A DNA stretch of 64,000 nucleotides from Pseudogracilibacillus sp037071985 (GCF_037071985.1 NZ_JAXHDF010000007.1:1-64000); one strand, 5' to 3'. Positions 46,266-55,420 are shown, numbered from the stretch's first letter. Notes: generated from the sequence alone by a model not told the origin. Program-made: numbers and translations.

Positions 46266-47291
46266 TTACTCCTGTTGCTCAATAATTTGATCTACGATAT
46301 CTCTTGCATCTTCATCCAATTCGTCTATTACAATATCCCAAACATTTTTAGTAAGTTCTCTAAACTCTGAAACATCTTCAATTACATGGACATCCATACC
46401 CTTTTCTTCTAATTCTTTAATTAAAGCTTTATCCTGTTCTTCGTTTAATTCCCTATTTAAATCTCTTCCTACATAACTTGCTTTTTCAATAATCTCTTGT
46501 TGTTCCTTTGTTAATGAGTTCCATTTATCTAAGTTAATAAAAAGTGTAGCCGGTGAATAGACATGGTTAGTTACAGTCAAGAACTCCTGTACATCATAAA
46601 AGGAAGAGCTGTCTACAACAGATAATGGATTTTCTTGACCATCGATTGTTCCTTGTTGAAGTGCTGTAAATACTTCTGACCAAGACATAGGTAAAGGACT
46701 TGCTCCTAGCGCTTTAAATGTTTCAATTCTTAAATCACTTTCTGGTACCCTAATACGTAACCCTTTAAAATCTTTAGGACTTTTGATTTGATGTTTACTA
46801 TTTGTAACTTGTCTAAAACCGTCTTCCCAGTATGCTAGGTGCTTTATGTTATTTTCTTCTAATTTATCGCCAACTTGATCACCAATTTCACTATCTATAA
46901 TTTCCCATGCGGACTCTCTATCATTAAAAATATATGGTAATGAAAATATATCAACATATGGATTCATTTGAGACATGGGAGTAGAAGAAATTCCTATATC
47001 GATTGTCCCAACCTTAACGCTTTCTTGAATTTCCCTACCTGAACTAGCAAGAGAACCGGCACCATGAATTTCTATTGTTATTTCACCATTTGTTTCTTCT
47101 TCCACAATCTTTTTAAATTCTTCCGCTCCTTTTCCCCATGGATGGTCAGTCGGTAATTCATAGGCAAAACTTAATGTTATTGATGAACTATTACTGCCCT
47201 CTTCGTTATTCGCGTTTGAAGAACAAGCGAATAATCCCGTTAAAAACGCCAAAGAAACAATACACAATGAAAGCGCTTTAACTTTTTTCAA
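46266..47291 (-). CDS. TRAP transporter substrate-binding lipoprotein (DctP type)
   Basis: Extracellular lipoprotein of 341 aa. TTG start 47291 with AGGAGG about 8 bases upstream; signal peptide LCIVSLAFLTGLFACSSN with Cys lipobox. The fold is DctP-like: LSFAYELPTDHPWGKGAEEFKKIVEEET, GLRIRVPESDLRIETFKALGA with the conserved Arg for the carboxylate, and NPLSVVDSSSFYDVQEFLTVT. A cre box lies across its start region (47267-47281). Confidence 0.93.
   Translation of the reverse strand: MKKVKALSLCIVSLAFLTGLFACSSNANNEEGSNSSSITLSFAYELPTDHPWGKGAEEFKKIVEEETNGEITIEIHGAGSLASSGREIQESVKVGTIDIGISSTPMSQMNPYVDIFSLPYIFNDRESAWEIIDSEIGDQVGDKLEENNIKHLAYWEDGFRQVTNSKHQIKSPKDFKGLRIRVPESDLRIETFKALGASPLPMSWSEVFTALQQGTIDGQENPLSVVDSSSFYDVQEFLTVTNHVYSPATLFINLDKWNSLTKEQQEIIEKASYVGRDLNRELNEEQDKALIKELEEKGMDVHVIEDVSEFRELTKNVWDIVIDELDEDARDIVDQIIEQQE
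47267..47281 (-). promoter_or_regulatory. cre box overlapping the start of the TRAP binding-protein gene
   Basis: ATGAAAGCGCTTTAA matches the cre core and coincides with codons 4-8 of the binding-protein gene. A cre inside the start region would act as a roadblock for catabolite repression. Confidence 0.6.
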
Positions 47292-47309
47292 TTTTATTCC
47301 TCCTTAAAA

Positions 47310-47972
47310 TTAACTTTGATTTAAATCATCTAAAACTACATTTTCGTATTCAGCAATACCACTAAGGTGGCGACTATAAATTTCATAAACTCTATGACTA
47401 TCTCTCTCTCTTAATGCATGATATATCTCTCTATGTTCACTCAATGATCTTTCAACAAGATTTTCTCTTGTGAGAAATGACTTTCTAAAAGAAACGATAT
47501 AATCATGAATATTTTCTAATATGTTAATTAGTTTTTTCATTTCAGATGCATTTATAATTCTTTTATGAAACTCATCATGTACCTTGATTAAATTCTCACT
47601 ATCTTTTTTGGAATGATGGAATTCCGCTAAATCTAACAACTTTTCCAAATAATCTAACTGATCATCCGTTATTTTCTCAGCTGCTATCTTTCCCGCTAAA
47701 GGTTCCAATTGTTGTCTAATTAGATTAATTTCTCTTATGCTATCTTTAGTAATTCCAATTACTTCACAATATTTTCTTGGATGTATTTTTACAAGATCTT
47801 CACTTTCTAATCTATGAAGTGCTTCTCTTATTGGCGTTCTACTAACTCCAAACATTTCTGCTAATTTACTTTCAATTAATTTTTCACCAGGTTTATAAAA
47901 ACCATCTAAAATAGCTTGTCTTAACTTTAAAAAAGTAGTTTCTCGTATAGATATGGGCTTTATTTTTTCCAT
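47310..47972 (-). CDS. GntR-family regulator (FadR/FCD subfamily)
   Basis: Regulator of 220 aa. The winged helix has LIESKLAEMFGVSRTPIREALHRLESEDLVKI. The all-alpha FCD effector domain has the metal-binding DEFHKRII and HREIYHALRERD His-containing helices. AGGAGG precedes the ATG. It is the first gene of the TRAP/racemase-family operon and shows a strong palindrome inside its own promoter (48055-48084), so autoregulation is probable, with induction by the transported substrate or a metabolite. Confidence 0.92.
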   Translation of the reverse strand: MEKIKPISIRETTFLKLRQAILDGFYKPGEKLIESKLAEMFGVSRTPIREALHRLESEDLVKIHPRKYCEVIGITKDSIREINLIRQQLEPLAGKIAAEKITDDQLDYLEKLLDLAEFHHSKKDSENLIKVHDEFHKRIINASEMKKLINILENIHDYIVSFRKSFLTRENLVERSLSEHREIYHALRERDSHRVYEIYSRHLSGIAEYENVVLDDLNQS

Positions 47973-48054
47973 TTTCTATGACCTCCTTGATCACTGACAT
48001 ATTGTATCCCAGATTAAATATTCAGACTTCAATTACTTTCATTTCATGTTTTGT

Positions 48055-48084
48055 ATTATAAGGGATACTGTATCCCAGTGTCAA
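48055..48084 (-). promoter_or_regulatory. Consensus promoter with GntR operator in the spacer
   Basis: Minus sense: -35 TTGACA (48079-48084), 18-bp spacer, -10 TATAAT (48055-48060). The spacer contains the palindrome GGGATACAGTATCCC (48062-48076). A half-site TGTATCCCAG recurs at 48003-48012, about 67 bp away, between the promoter and the GntR gene. Confidence 0.8.
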
Positions 48085-48223
48085 TAGAATATTTTAAATT
48101 TTTTAATAATGCATTAATCTAACTAAATAACATAGAGTTTCTGTCCATCTATCACCCATAATAATGACATGTCTCCTAATACACTTTCTCATTTACTCTT
48201 ATTCAGGTTCCATGTTCTATTAA

Positions 48224-48279
48224 AAAACACCCCTATAATAATAGAGTCACTATGTTCCAGTGTATCTTTATTATAGGGG
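48224..48279 (-). terminator. Terminator of the Tct/PrpF operon
   Basis: Perfect 12-bp arms CCCCTATAATAA (48230-48241) and TTATTATAGGGG (48268-48279), with a smaller CACT/AGTG stem inside, followed in minus sense by TGTTTTTTAA. It ends the transcript from 55401. Confidence 0.85.
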
Positions 48280-48423
48280 TTCTCCATTTCCGTGGGCTGG
48301 TCCACATTATCCGTAAGCAATTCATTTTAATAGTCTTTATACTATTTATAATCTCATTCTTTCCATCAACGCTTTTTGTTTTAGGTCTTATTGTTTTTGC
48401 AATATCTGAATATAATTTCTGAA
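48280..48423. other. Spacer after the second GntR gene
   Basis: No supported gene on either strand. A plus-strand frame from 48252 to 48421 is hydrophobic but overlaps the terminator and has no ribosome site, and the minus frame at 48233-48427 is equally unsupported. Confidence 0.4.
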
Positions 48424-49107
48424 TCAAAATGAGAGATAAGATATTGCTGCAATTGTACTTTTTAAACTTCGTACAATATGGTTGCGCATGGCCGTTTCAG
48501 CAGATGCTTCATCTTTGGATTTAATATGTTTTAACACTTCTTCATGTTCCTCTACTGGAATAATAGAAGCATATTTTGGATCTTTATAGGCACCTAGGCG
48601 TCTATACCTTGCAACACGGTTATTAATTTGCTCTAACATGTTAACGGCGGTAATGTTATTACTATACTTTTTCAATTTATTATGGAAATTACTTCCGTAA
48701 GAAACAACATCCTCTTGACGGTTTGTTTCAGCTGATTTTCTCATCAGAAATACAATGTCTTCTAATCTATTTATAATTGAACTAAAATCTTCAGAACTGG
48801 CAATATTTAATGTTGCTTCACGAGCAATTAAACCCTCAATAACTTCTCTTACTAAAAATAATTCTTTAGCTTCTTGAATTGACATAGGTGAAACAATAAT
48901 CCTGCCATTCGATCTTTTTATTAATAAGCCTTCTAATTCCAGCCGATATAACGCATGACGTAATGGAGTTCTACTTACTCCCAATTTGGTTGCTAGTGTT
49001 GATTCAACTAGATGTTGATTTGGTTCAAATTTTAGTTCAATTATATTTTGTTTAATCGTTTCATAAATAATATCTATTGTTGACAATCTTTTATTTTCAT
49101 TTTTCAT
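48424..49107 (-). CDS. GntR-family regulator (FadR/FCD subfamily) of the Tct cluster
   Basis: Regulator of 227 aa with winged helix HLVESTLATKLGVSRTPLRHALYRLELEGLLIK and FCD effector domain (NFHNKLKKYS, VEEHEEVLKHI, NHIVRSLKST). AAAGGCGG precedes the ATG. It is the last gene of the transcript from TctC. The 40-bp palindrome upstream of tctC has the TTGTATACAA-type core typical of this family, so this protein is the likely binder. Its distance from the operator is not unusual for a co-transcribed repressor. Confidence 0.9.
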   Translation of the reverse strand: MKNENKRLSTIDIIYETIKQNIIELKFEPNQHLVESTLATKLGVSRTPLRHALYRLELEGLLIKRSNGRIIVSPMSIQEAKELFLVREVIEGLIAREATLNIASSEDFSSIINRLEDIVFLMRKSAETNRQEDVVSYGSNFHNKLKKYSNNITAVNMLEQINNRVARYRRLGAYKDPKYASIIPVEEHEEVLKHIKSKDEASAETAMRNHIVRSLKSTIAAISYLSF

Positions 49108-49159
49108 TTGATTACCGCCTTTAACATCCTGTTTTCTTTGATATTAATAACGGGATATC

Positions 49160-50065
49160 TTATTTAATAAGTTCATCCATATTAGTTTTTGCAATTGAAT
49201 CATCTAAACCTTCATACTCCTCATATAAAAGAGTATCATATAGTTCTTGTCTTGTCTGCATTTTCCCTAAAAGTTCTGATTGAGTACCAGTTTTATATAA
49301 TTCTTTATATAACGATTCAACAGCCTTCGATGCAATTCGTAACGATGTTACTGGATAGATTACTATTTTATAACCCATCTCTTCAAATTGGTCTGCTGTA
49401 AACATCGGTGTCCTTCCAAATTCCGTCATATTTGCTAAGAGAGGAAATTGTACTGCAGCAGAAAAACTTCTAAAATCCTCTTTTGTTTGAAGTGCTTCTG
49501 GAAATATTACATCAGCTCCAGCTTCATAATATGCTTTCGCCCTTTCTATCGCCTTATCTAACCCCTCCATTGCAAATGCATCTGTTCTTGCTACAATAAT
49601 AAGATTAGAGTCAGCTTTACGTGCAGCAGTAATTTTTTGTACCATCTCTTCTTTAGTCACAAGCTTTTTTCCATTTAAATGGCCACATTTTTTAGGAAGT
49701 TCTTGATCCTCCATTTGAATGGCTGCGGCACCGGCATCTACCATCTCATAAACAGTCCTTGTTACATTCAGAATGCTGCCATAACCAGTATCCACATCCA
49801 CGAGTAAAGGCATTCCTGTGGCACGTACTATTTCCCTTGTACGATTGGAAAGCTCTGTTAAAGTTAGAACCCCAAGATCTGGCATACCTAGACTAGCCGT
49901 AAGTGCTGCTCCGGAAAGGTAGATAGAGGTAAAACCTGCTTTTTGAGCAAGTAATGCAGCCATCGCATCATGTGCACCGGGAATTTTGATAATTCCTTTT
50001 TCTTTTAATTGTTTTCTCATCACTTTAATTGGATCTTCAAATGTTTCTCTAACTAACCAACTCAT
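49160..50065 (-). CDS. Isocitrate lyase/PEP mutase-superfamily lyase (PrpB-like)
   Basis: TIM-barrel lyase of 301 aa. VDVDTGYGS (Mg site), IQMEDQELPKKCGHL (KKCGH catalytic loop with the active Cys) and VARTDAFAMEG are the 2-methylisocitrate lyase signatures. GGAGTG precedes the ATG. The alternatives are 2-methylisocitrate lyase (to pyruvate and succinate) and 2,3-dimethylmalate lyase (to pyruvate and propionate). Neighbouring PrpF-type and Tct genes point to a methylated di- or tricarboxylate; no methylcitrate synthase or dehydratase is in the window. Confidence 0.9.
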   Translation of the reverse strand: MSWLVRETFEDPIKVMRKQLKEKGIIKIPGAHDAMAALLAQKAGFTSIYLSGAALTASLGMPDLGVLTLTELSNRTREIVRATGMPLLVDVDTGYGSILNVTRTVYEMVDAGAAAIQMEDQELPKKCGHLNGKKLVTKEEMVQKITAARKADSNLIIVARTDAFAMEGLDKAIERAKAYYEAGADVIFPEALQTKEDFRSFSAAVQFPLLANMTEFGRTPMFTADQFEEMGYKIVIYPVTSLRIASKAVESLYKELYKTGTQSELLGKMQTRQELYDTLLYEEYEGLDDSIAKTNMDELIK

Positions 50066-50087
50066 TTACTTCACTCCTATTAATTTC

Positions 50088-51236
50088 TTATAAAGATGAT
50101 AAAGGGGTATATAAATCCCCCGCCATTATCCTTCGAGCAGTTCGATCAAGACCAACATACTCAATTTCTTGTTTATTAGGACTTTTCTTTACCCGAATCG
50201 TCGCTATACCTTCCGGATGTCCTATTCTAATTATTTGTTCTCCCTCCGTAGACGAAAGCCCAGAGATCTCATTTGGAATCGTCCCTTTTAACAGACATGC
50301 TCCAGCCAAATTAAGCAACCCACTAACAGCAAAGGTTCGGTGTAATTTTTTCACAGAGGTCATTCGAGCTAAAATGTCATAATCCTCTTTTTTAATCAAT
50401 TCGCTAGTTGATGTCCTATAATCCTTCGGTTCACTTACAAAAGAAACTTTTGGCAAAGCGACATACTTGTTTCTTGCTTCCTCAATATTGGGAGCCAAGC
50501 CACTTTTTACTGCAACTTGTTCACGAATTTTTTCCAGCGTGCTTACTATAGTTGGACGTTTTAAAATCTCCTCATTTGGTTCTTTCCCCGTTAAAGCAAG
50601 ATCCTCTGCCTTCACATATACGAAAGGATTCACAATATCCGTAAATGAATAATCAAAATTAATCTCTCCGATTGTTAAAGTCGACTTCGCATTAAGTGGC
50701 AATGTTTGTCCAGTTTTTCCACCACCAGGATTTTTAACATCGATTGAAATTTTTGCTCCTGTATCCTTCACCCCCGCCATGCTATAGTCACCAATTACCT
50801 TTGCCATCCCCTTATCCAATGGGACTTTTATTTGCAACATTTTATCTATGTTTGTATTCCATACATTTACTTTAGTGAATTTATCTTCATTAAATACACT
50901 AACTAAGCCTTCATCAACCGCAAAAGCGCCCACGGCAGCCATTAGATTACCACACGTTCCCTCAAAGTCCACGACATCACTCCCTATACCTAACTGAACA
51001 AATGTATAGTCAACATCCATTTCTGGTCGTGAACTTTTATTTATGATGACTACTTTACTTGTATGAGATGTTCCTCCTCCTAAGCCATTTACGTGTGATG
51101 CGTCTTCTGCCCCAATTCCTTTTAAAAATATTCTTTCTCGTAGCGATTGATCTTTTGGCAAATCCTTTTCATGAAAAAATAGACCACGACTAGTTCCACC
51201 TCTGTAAACAACACAAGGTACTTTTAATTGTTCCAA
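50088..51236 (-). CDS. PrpF-family isomerase (methylaconitate/methylitaconate isomerase-like)
   Basis: Cytosolic 382-aa protein with a PrpF-type double-barrel fold related to diaminopimelate epimerase. Stretches CVVYRGGTSRGLFFH (start), GLGGGTSHTSKVVII, DFEGTCGNLMAAVGAFAVDEGLV with the conserved Cys, and VRKSPN... at the end are family features. TTG 51236 with GAGGAG upstream. Known reactions are cis-trans isomerisation of 2-methylaconitate or double-bond shift of 3-methylitaconate. Coupled with the PrpB-like lyase it suits catabolism of a branched unsaturated tri- or dicarboxylate imported by the Tct system. Confidence 0.88.
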   Translation of the reverse strand: MEQLKVPCVVYRGGTSRGLFFHEKDLPKDQSLRERIFLKGIGAEDASHVNGLGGGTSHTSKVVIINKSSRPEMDVDYTFVQLGIGSDVVDFEGTCGNLMAAVGAFAVDEGLVSVFNEDKFTKVNVWNTNIDKMLQIKVPLDKGMAKVIGDYSMAGVKDTGAKISIDVKNPGGGKTGQTLPLNAKSTLTIGEINFDYSFTDIVNPFVYVKAEDLALTGKEPNEEILKRPTIVSTLEKIREQVAVKSGLAPNIEEARNKYVALPKVSFVSEPKDYRTSTSELIKKEDYDILARMTSVKKLHRTFAVSGLLNLAGACLLKGTIPNEISGLSSTEGEQIIRIGHPEGIATIRVKKSPNKQEIEYVGLDRTARRIMAGDLYTPLSSL

Positions 51237-51255
51237 CTCTATACTCCTCTCTTGA

Positions 51256-51750
51256 TCAAAGTAAAATTTTGATGAACACCGGCAATATAAGGATGATAAG
51301 AGAAACCCGAAATAGATGCATGAGCATTACAATTTGTTCATCCACCTCTATTTCATCAACTAGATTGGATATTTCACTCATACCGGCGGGAATACTTCCA
51401 GTGATTGCAGTCAGCCAGTTAAAACCTAATAGTTTCGTAAACAATTTGGCTAATAAGAAAGCAAATAAAATATGCCCTATCGTTGCAATTAAACCTGGAA
51501 CAATCAGTTTCAGGAACAATGCTGCAACATCGGGCTGTAAATTCAGTCCTACTAAACCTCCGATTACCATTTGAATCTTTTGTTTATATCTTCTTTGTAA
51601 CGGTGGAACCGCTAAGCCACTAATTTTTGCTATAGCAATCACAAGGAAACTACCGACAAGTATCCCCATCGGCAGCTTTAAAATATATCCGGCAATTGCT
51701 CCGGTAATTGATAGGGATATCACCTTGATCATATTTTTAAACTGTATCAT
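51256..51750 (-). CDS. AbrB-family transporter, C-terminal half-gene
   Basis: Hydrophobic 164-aa protein with about five transmembrane segments, matching one repeat of AbrB-family (AmoA-like) membrane proteins: ILKLPMGILVGSFLVIAI, VGGLVGLNL, LTAITGSIPAGMSEISNLVDEI. Full-length members are about 350 aa with two repeats. AGGGGA precedes the ATG at a normal distance, and the start overlaps the partner gene by 14 bases. It probably pairs with the product of 51737-52264. Confidence 0.8.
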   Translation of the reverse strand: MIQFKNMIKVISLSITGAIAGYILKLPMGILVGSFLVIAIAKISGLAVPPLQRRYKQKIQMVIGGLVGLNLQPDVAALFLKLIVPGLIATIGHILFAFLLAKLFTKLLGFNWLTAITGSIPAGMSEISNLVDEIEVDEQIVMLMHLFRVSLIILILPVFIKILL

Positions 51751-52264
51751 GTTTTGATTTCCCCTTGCTTTTTATCATATTTAGCAACCATTTCAAAATC
51801 AGCATGATCGTTACAAACCGAATAATATGCATCATAACTACAGTTTGAGTATTGACATCCAGGGAATCCGCCAAAGTGAGCATTTCAGCAATCCCCCCTG
51901 GAGCAACCGCAATTACTCCGGTAATGAATGGAAACACCCCCACCCAATTAAACAAGAGTGCTATAAAAACCGCTGACAAAACACTGCCTAACCCTAAAAT
52001 AATAAGGCCAAAGATTTGTTTTAAAGGAAGCATTAGAATTTCTTTTGTAAACATTAATCCTATCATCGCCCCTAATGCAACCTGTGCAGCTGGCCTTATA
52101 ACAGGAGAAACATTGGTAAATTCTACAATATCAGTCATGGTGAAAATCCCTACAAATAACATAGATCCAAGCAGTGCACCAGCTGGAAGCTTAAGTCTTA
52201 TTCCAAGCGTTCCACCTATATATGCAAAAGTTAAAAAAAGTATTGTGTGCGTCAATTGGTTCAC
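51737..52264 (-). CDS. AbrB-family transporter, N-terminal half-gene
   Basis: Hydrophobic 175-aa protein with about five segments. LKLPAGALLGSMLFVGIF, QVALGAMIGLMFTKEIL, VFPFITGVIAVAPGGIAEMLTLADSLDV and the final TVVMMHIIRF stretch parallel the other half (NLVDEIEVDEQIVMLMHLFR). GTG start 52264; its ribosome site is weak. Together the pair equals one full AbrB protein in length, encoded in overlapping frames. A frameshift that split a single gene cannot be excluded, but each half has plausible ends. The location beside TctA suggests organic-acid transport. Confidence 0.8.
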   Translation of the reverse strand: MNQLTHTILFLTFAYIGGTLGIRLKLPAGALLGSMLFVGIFTMTDIVEFTNVSPVIRPAAQVALGAMIGLMFTKEILMLPLKQIFGLIILGLGSVLSAVFIALLFNWVGVFPFITGVIAVAPGGIAEMLTLADSLDVNTQTVVMMHIIRFVTIMLILKWLLNMIKSKGKSKHDTV

Positions 52265-52288
52265 CCTAGTATTTCATAATCATATCCA

Positions 52289-53788
52289 TTAGGATGCTGT
52301 TTTCTTCTTGTTCACTCTTTCCATAATAATAGGAAGAAGTACGCCTAAAACAGTAATAATAATCAATACAAGACTTACAGGCCTAGTAAAGAAAGCCATT
52401 AATGTTTCACTTCCATGAAGTTGAACACTTTTTAAAAGTTCTTTATCTGCGATTGGACCTAAAATGAGTCCGAGTACTACCGCGATAATAGGATATTTAT
52501 TTCTACGTAAATACCATCCAATGATTCCAAAAATAAAAACAAGAATTGCATCGAATAATAAATTACGAGTTGCAAACGCACCAATTAAAGCAAAAATTAC
52601 AATAATAGGCACCAAGATTCGTGTCGGAATATTGATTACATGTCCTGCTCCCAACGAAACAACTCCACCAACTAATATGAGAAATAACAAGCCGACAAAC
52701 ATTGAAAAAATTACCCCGTAAAGAATTGTGCTCTGATCAATAAATAGGCGCGGCCCCGGCACCCATCCCTGCATAATAATCGCACCAAGCAACATGGCAG
52801 TAGATGCGCTTCCAGGAATACCTAACACCAACATAGTCGCTAATGCTCCACCTTCTGAAGCGTTATTTGAAGTTTCTGCAGCTACAATCCCCTCTTCATT
52901 ACCTTTTCCGAACATTTCTTTCTTCTTGGAAAAACGTTTCGCTTCATTGTAACTAAGCAAGCTGGCAATTGTTGATCCCGCAGCTGGTAACGCTCCAACA
53001 AATACACCAATAGCACTTGAACGTATAATATTAAACGGATATTTAAAAACTCTTTTTATCCCGTTTAAGATTTCAGACATATAACTTTGTTCGGATGTGT
53101 TTTTTGCAACAAATTGTTTATCCGCCAAAAAGAAAAGCTCGGATACTGCAAATAATCCTATTAAAGCCGGAATCATAGGTATCCCATCAAGCAAATAAAC
53201 ATTACCAAAAGTTCCTCGCATTGCACCAGTGTCCGTCATACCAATCGTACCTAATAAGACACCAAATAAACCTGCAAAAATTGACTTGATAAACCCACCT
53301 TCTTGAACAGAAGAAATAATAGTTAACCCAAACAAGGCTACAATAAACATTTCTGTCGGACCAAATTTTAAGGCAAATGTAGCCAAAGGTTGAATAATGA
53401 GTAAAAGTACTAAAGCCCCAATAAGTCCTCCAATAGTTGAAGACCCCACCGCAAGTCCTAACGCTTTTCCAGATTGCCCTTTTTGTGTCATTGGATAACC
53501 ATCTAAAGTTGTTGCAACAGCAGCAGGAGAACCCGGGGTATTAATAAGAACTGCAGTAATGGCACCTCCAAATAGTCCACCTGTATAAATAGCAATTAAA
53601 AATACAAAAGCCGGGAGAGGGTCCATCGTGAACGTAACTGGTAACATTAATGCAATACCTAGAGATCCTGTTAAGCCAGGAATTGCCCCTAATACTACTC
53701 CAAGAAATAAACCTAGAATAATTAGTAAAATATTAAACCAATTCATAAATAATATAATTCCATCAAATAAAGACTGCCAATCTATCAT
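52289..53788 (-). CDS. tctA: Tripartite tricarboxylate transporter, large permease TctA
   Basis: Membrane protein of 499 aa with about 12 hydrophobic segments. GAIPGLTGSLGIALMLPVTF, IYTGGLFGGAITAVLINTPGSPAAVATTLDGYPM and VLGIPGSASTAMLLGAIIMQGWVPGP are the TctA signatures. AGGGGG precedes the ATG. It is the channel subunit with the TctB and TctC-type genes upstream on the same strand. Substrate a citrate-like tricarboxylate, or given the PrpF and PrpB-type genes, methylcitrate or methylaconitate-like (inference). Confidence 0.94.
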   Translation of the reverse strand: MIDWQSLFDGIILFMNWFNILLIILGLFLGVVLGAIPGLTGSLGIALMLPVTFTMDPLPAFVFLIAIYTGGLFGGAITAVLINTPGSPAAVATTLDGYPMTQKGQSGKALGLAVGSSTIGGLIGALVLLLIIQPLATFALKFGPTEMFIVALFGLTIISSVQEGGFIKSIFAGLFGVLLGTIGMTDTGAMRGTFGNVYLLDGIPMIPALIGLFAVSELFFLADKQFVAKNTSEQSYMSEILNGIKRVFKYPFNIIRSSAIGVFVGALPAAGSTIASLLSYNEAKRFSKKKEMFGKGNEEGIVAAETSNNASEGGALATMLVLGIPGSASTAMLLGAIIMQGWVPGPRLFIDQSTILYGVIFSMFVGLLFLILVGGVVSLGAGHVINIPTRILVPIIVIFALIGAFATRNLLFDAILVFIFGIIGWYLRRNKYPIIAVVLGLILGPIADKELLKSVQLHGSETLMAFFTRPVSLVLIIITVLGVLLPIIMERVNKKKTAS

Positions 53789-54289
53789 TTATAAAACCCC
53801 CTGTAAGATAATTCCTTGAGGGAGTGGAATTCCCAACAAATTATTGAATAGAAGATATAACACCACTGTTGTAGCAATAGGTAATATAATTAATATCTTT
53901 TTCGATGATGTACCTAAAACCCACATCAAGAATGGCATAAAAGCTATCGTTGAAATAATAAATCCTATATAATTCATTAATACTAAATAAAGTAATGTCG
54001 ATATCATAAAGAGAAAAACTTTTTTACTTAGCCTTGAAGAAGCTTCCGATTCAGCTTCATTTGTAGCCTCATGTGTTGTTTCTTTTTTTCTCTTTTCTCG
54101 CCATTCCTGCCAAATAATGATTGGATACAGTAAGAAAATAATCCAAATAACAGGATTAACTAACAACTTATCCTGAGCGTTTTTTAAAGAGCTAATTTCA
54201 AACAGATATAATAAAGTAAATATTAAAATACTTGTAGCAACTATTATTCTATGAACAAAAGGTGTTAAAATGTTACGCAATTTTCCCAC
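53789..54289 (-). CDS. tctB: Tripartite tricarboxylate transporter, small permease TctB
   Basis: Membrane protein of 166 aa with four hydrophobic segments and a charged middle (QEWREKRKKETTHEATNEAES). GTG start 54289 with GGAGG six bases upstream. The final segment ALLFNNLLGIPLPQGIILQ-like end (FNNLLGIPLPQGI) is the conserved TctB tail. It abuts TctA without a gap. Confidence 0.9.
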   Translation of the reverse strand: MGKLRNILTPFVHRIIVATSILIFTLLYLFEISSLKNAQDKLLVNPVIWIIFLLYPIIIWQEWREKRKKETTHEATNEAESEASSRLSKKVFLFMISTLLYLVLMNYIGFIISTIAFMPFLMWVLGTSSKKILIILPIATTVVLYLLFNNLLGIPLPQGIILQGVL

Positions 54290-54387
54290 ATAGATCCTCC
54301 TTGCAACATAGTATAAACATTTCGGTTTAAGGTCATGACTTCAAAAATACAGCCATGACCCTCTAAGAGATTAGTGTATTCTAATTT

Positions 54388-55401
54388 TTATTCCAATTTA
54401 TCTTTATATTCATCTAACAAATCATGTAATGATTGATTTAATTCATCGCTTTCCTCGGGTCCACGATAAGCGCTCACTTCTTCAGCATTATTTTCTTTAA
54501 TATAATCTTGATATTCTTCACTCTCGAAAACTTTTTCATAAGCATTCGCAAGCATTTCAAATAACTCTGGGTGATCCTCTTTAAAGGTAGCATGAGTAGC
54601 TAAAAAGCGAACAGAGCCAACTAGAGGAACTTCCGCTTCATATTTGGCTAACACATCATTGATTGGTTCTGCATCTGGCCATAAATCCATCTTTTCTTCA
54701 GAAGCTAAAGCCAACACCCGAGCGTTATCAGCAATAGCATTATCACCAAGCGCATTTCCTATCATAAAATCCACATGTTCTCCCAAAAGCGCATTACGCA
54801 TTTCTCCGCCACCATCATAAAAAACAGGCTTAAATGTTGTATCTAACTTTTCTTCAAGCAATACACCTGTTAAATGTAAAGGACCACCATGTACAGTCGA
54901 ATAACTAATCTTTCCTGGATTTGCTTTTGCATCCTCAATCAAGTCTTCAAATGATTCATACGGAGAATTCTTATGTACAGTGATAGTTATTGGATCGAAT
55001 TGTTCGATATTCACCATTGCAAAATCATCAATATCATAATCTGCATCTTGCAATAAAATACTTGCACTCAAATATAACTGAGTACCACCGAATATAACAG
55101 AACCATCATCTTTCTCATTTAAAAATTGAGTTGTACCGACCTGAGTTGCAGCTCCTGGACGATTATCAATCTTAATAGATGTATCTAACTCTTTCTCCAT
55201 TTCTTTTGCAATTACTCGCATCATACTATCCAAACTTCCACCAGCATCAAATGGTAGAATTAAAGTTGTATTTTTATGAGGCCATTTCTTCGCGTCTCCA
55301 CTCTCTTCATTTGCATTGCCATCACTTGATGAGCAAGCCGCTAATATAAAAGTAAATACTACAGCAACCATAATTAATTGAAATGATTTCATCTTTCCCA
55401 T
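54388..55401 (-). CDS. tctC: Tripartite tricarboxylate transporter substrate-binding lipoprotein TctC
   Basis: Extracellular lipoprotein of 337 aa. Signal peptide FQLIMVAVVFTFILAAC with lipobox Cys, then TLILPFDAGGSLDSMMRVIAKEME and NRPGAATQVGTTQ, the Bug/TctC ligand-binding pattern; KISYSTVHGGPLHL is also typical. AGGAGG precedes the ATG. It is the first gene of the tctCBA-AbrB-PrpF-PrpB-GntR transcript. A cre box (55421-55435) and a 40-bp palindrome (55503-55542) control it. Confidence 0.93.
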   Translation of the reverse strand: MGKMKSFQLIMVAVVFTFILAACSSSDGNANEESGDAKKWPHKNTTLILPFDAGGSLDSMMRVIAKEMEKELDTSIKIDNRPGAATQVGTTQFLNEKDDGSVIFGGTQLYLSASILLQDADYDIDDFAMVNIEQFDPITITVHKNSPYESFEDLIEDAKANPGKISYSTVHGGPLHLTGVLLEEKLDTTFKPVFYDGGGEMRNALLGEHVDFMIGNALGDNAIADNARVLALASEEKMDLWPDAEPINDVLAKYEAEVPLVGSVRFLATHATFKEDHPELFEMLANAYEKVFESEEYQDYIKENNAEEVSAYRGPEESDELNQSLHDLLDEYKDKLE

Positions 55402-55420
55402 AACAAATCCTCCTAACTTT

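Noticed and set aside
48233..48427. 64-aa minus frame and a 56-aa hydrophobic plus frame in the gap after the second GntR gene
   Set aside because: Both overlap the strong terminator hairpin and have no ribosome site.
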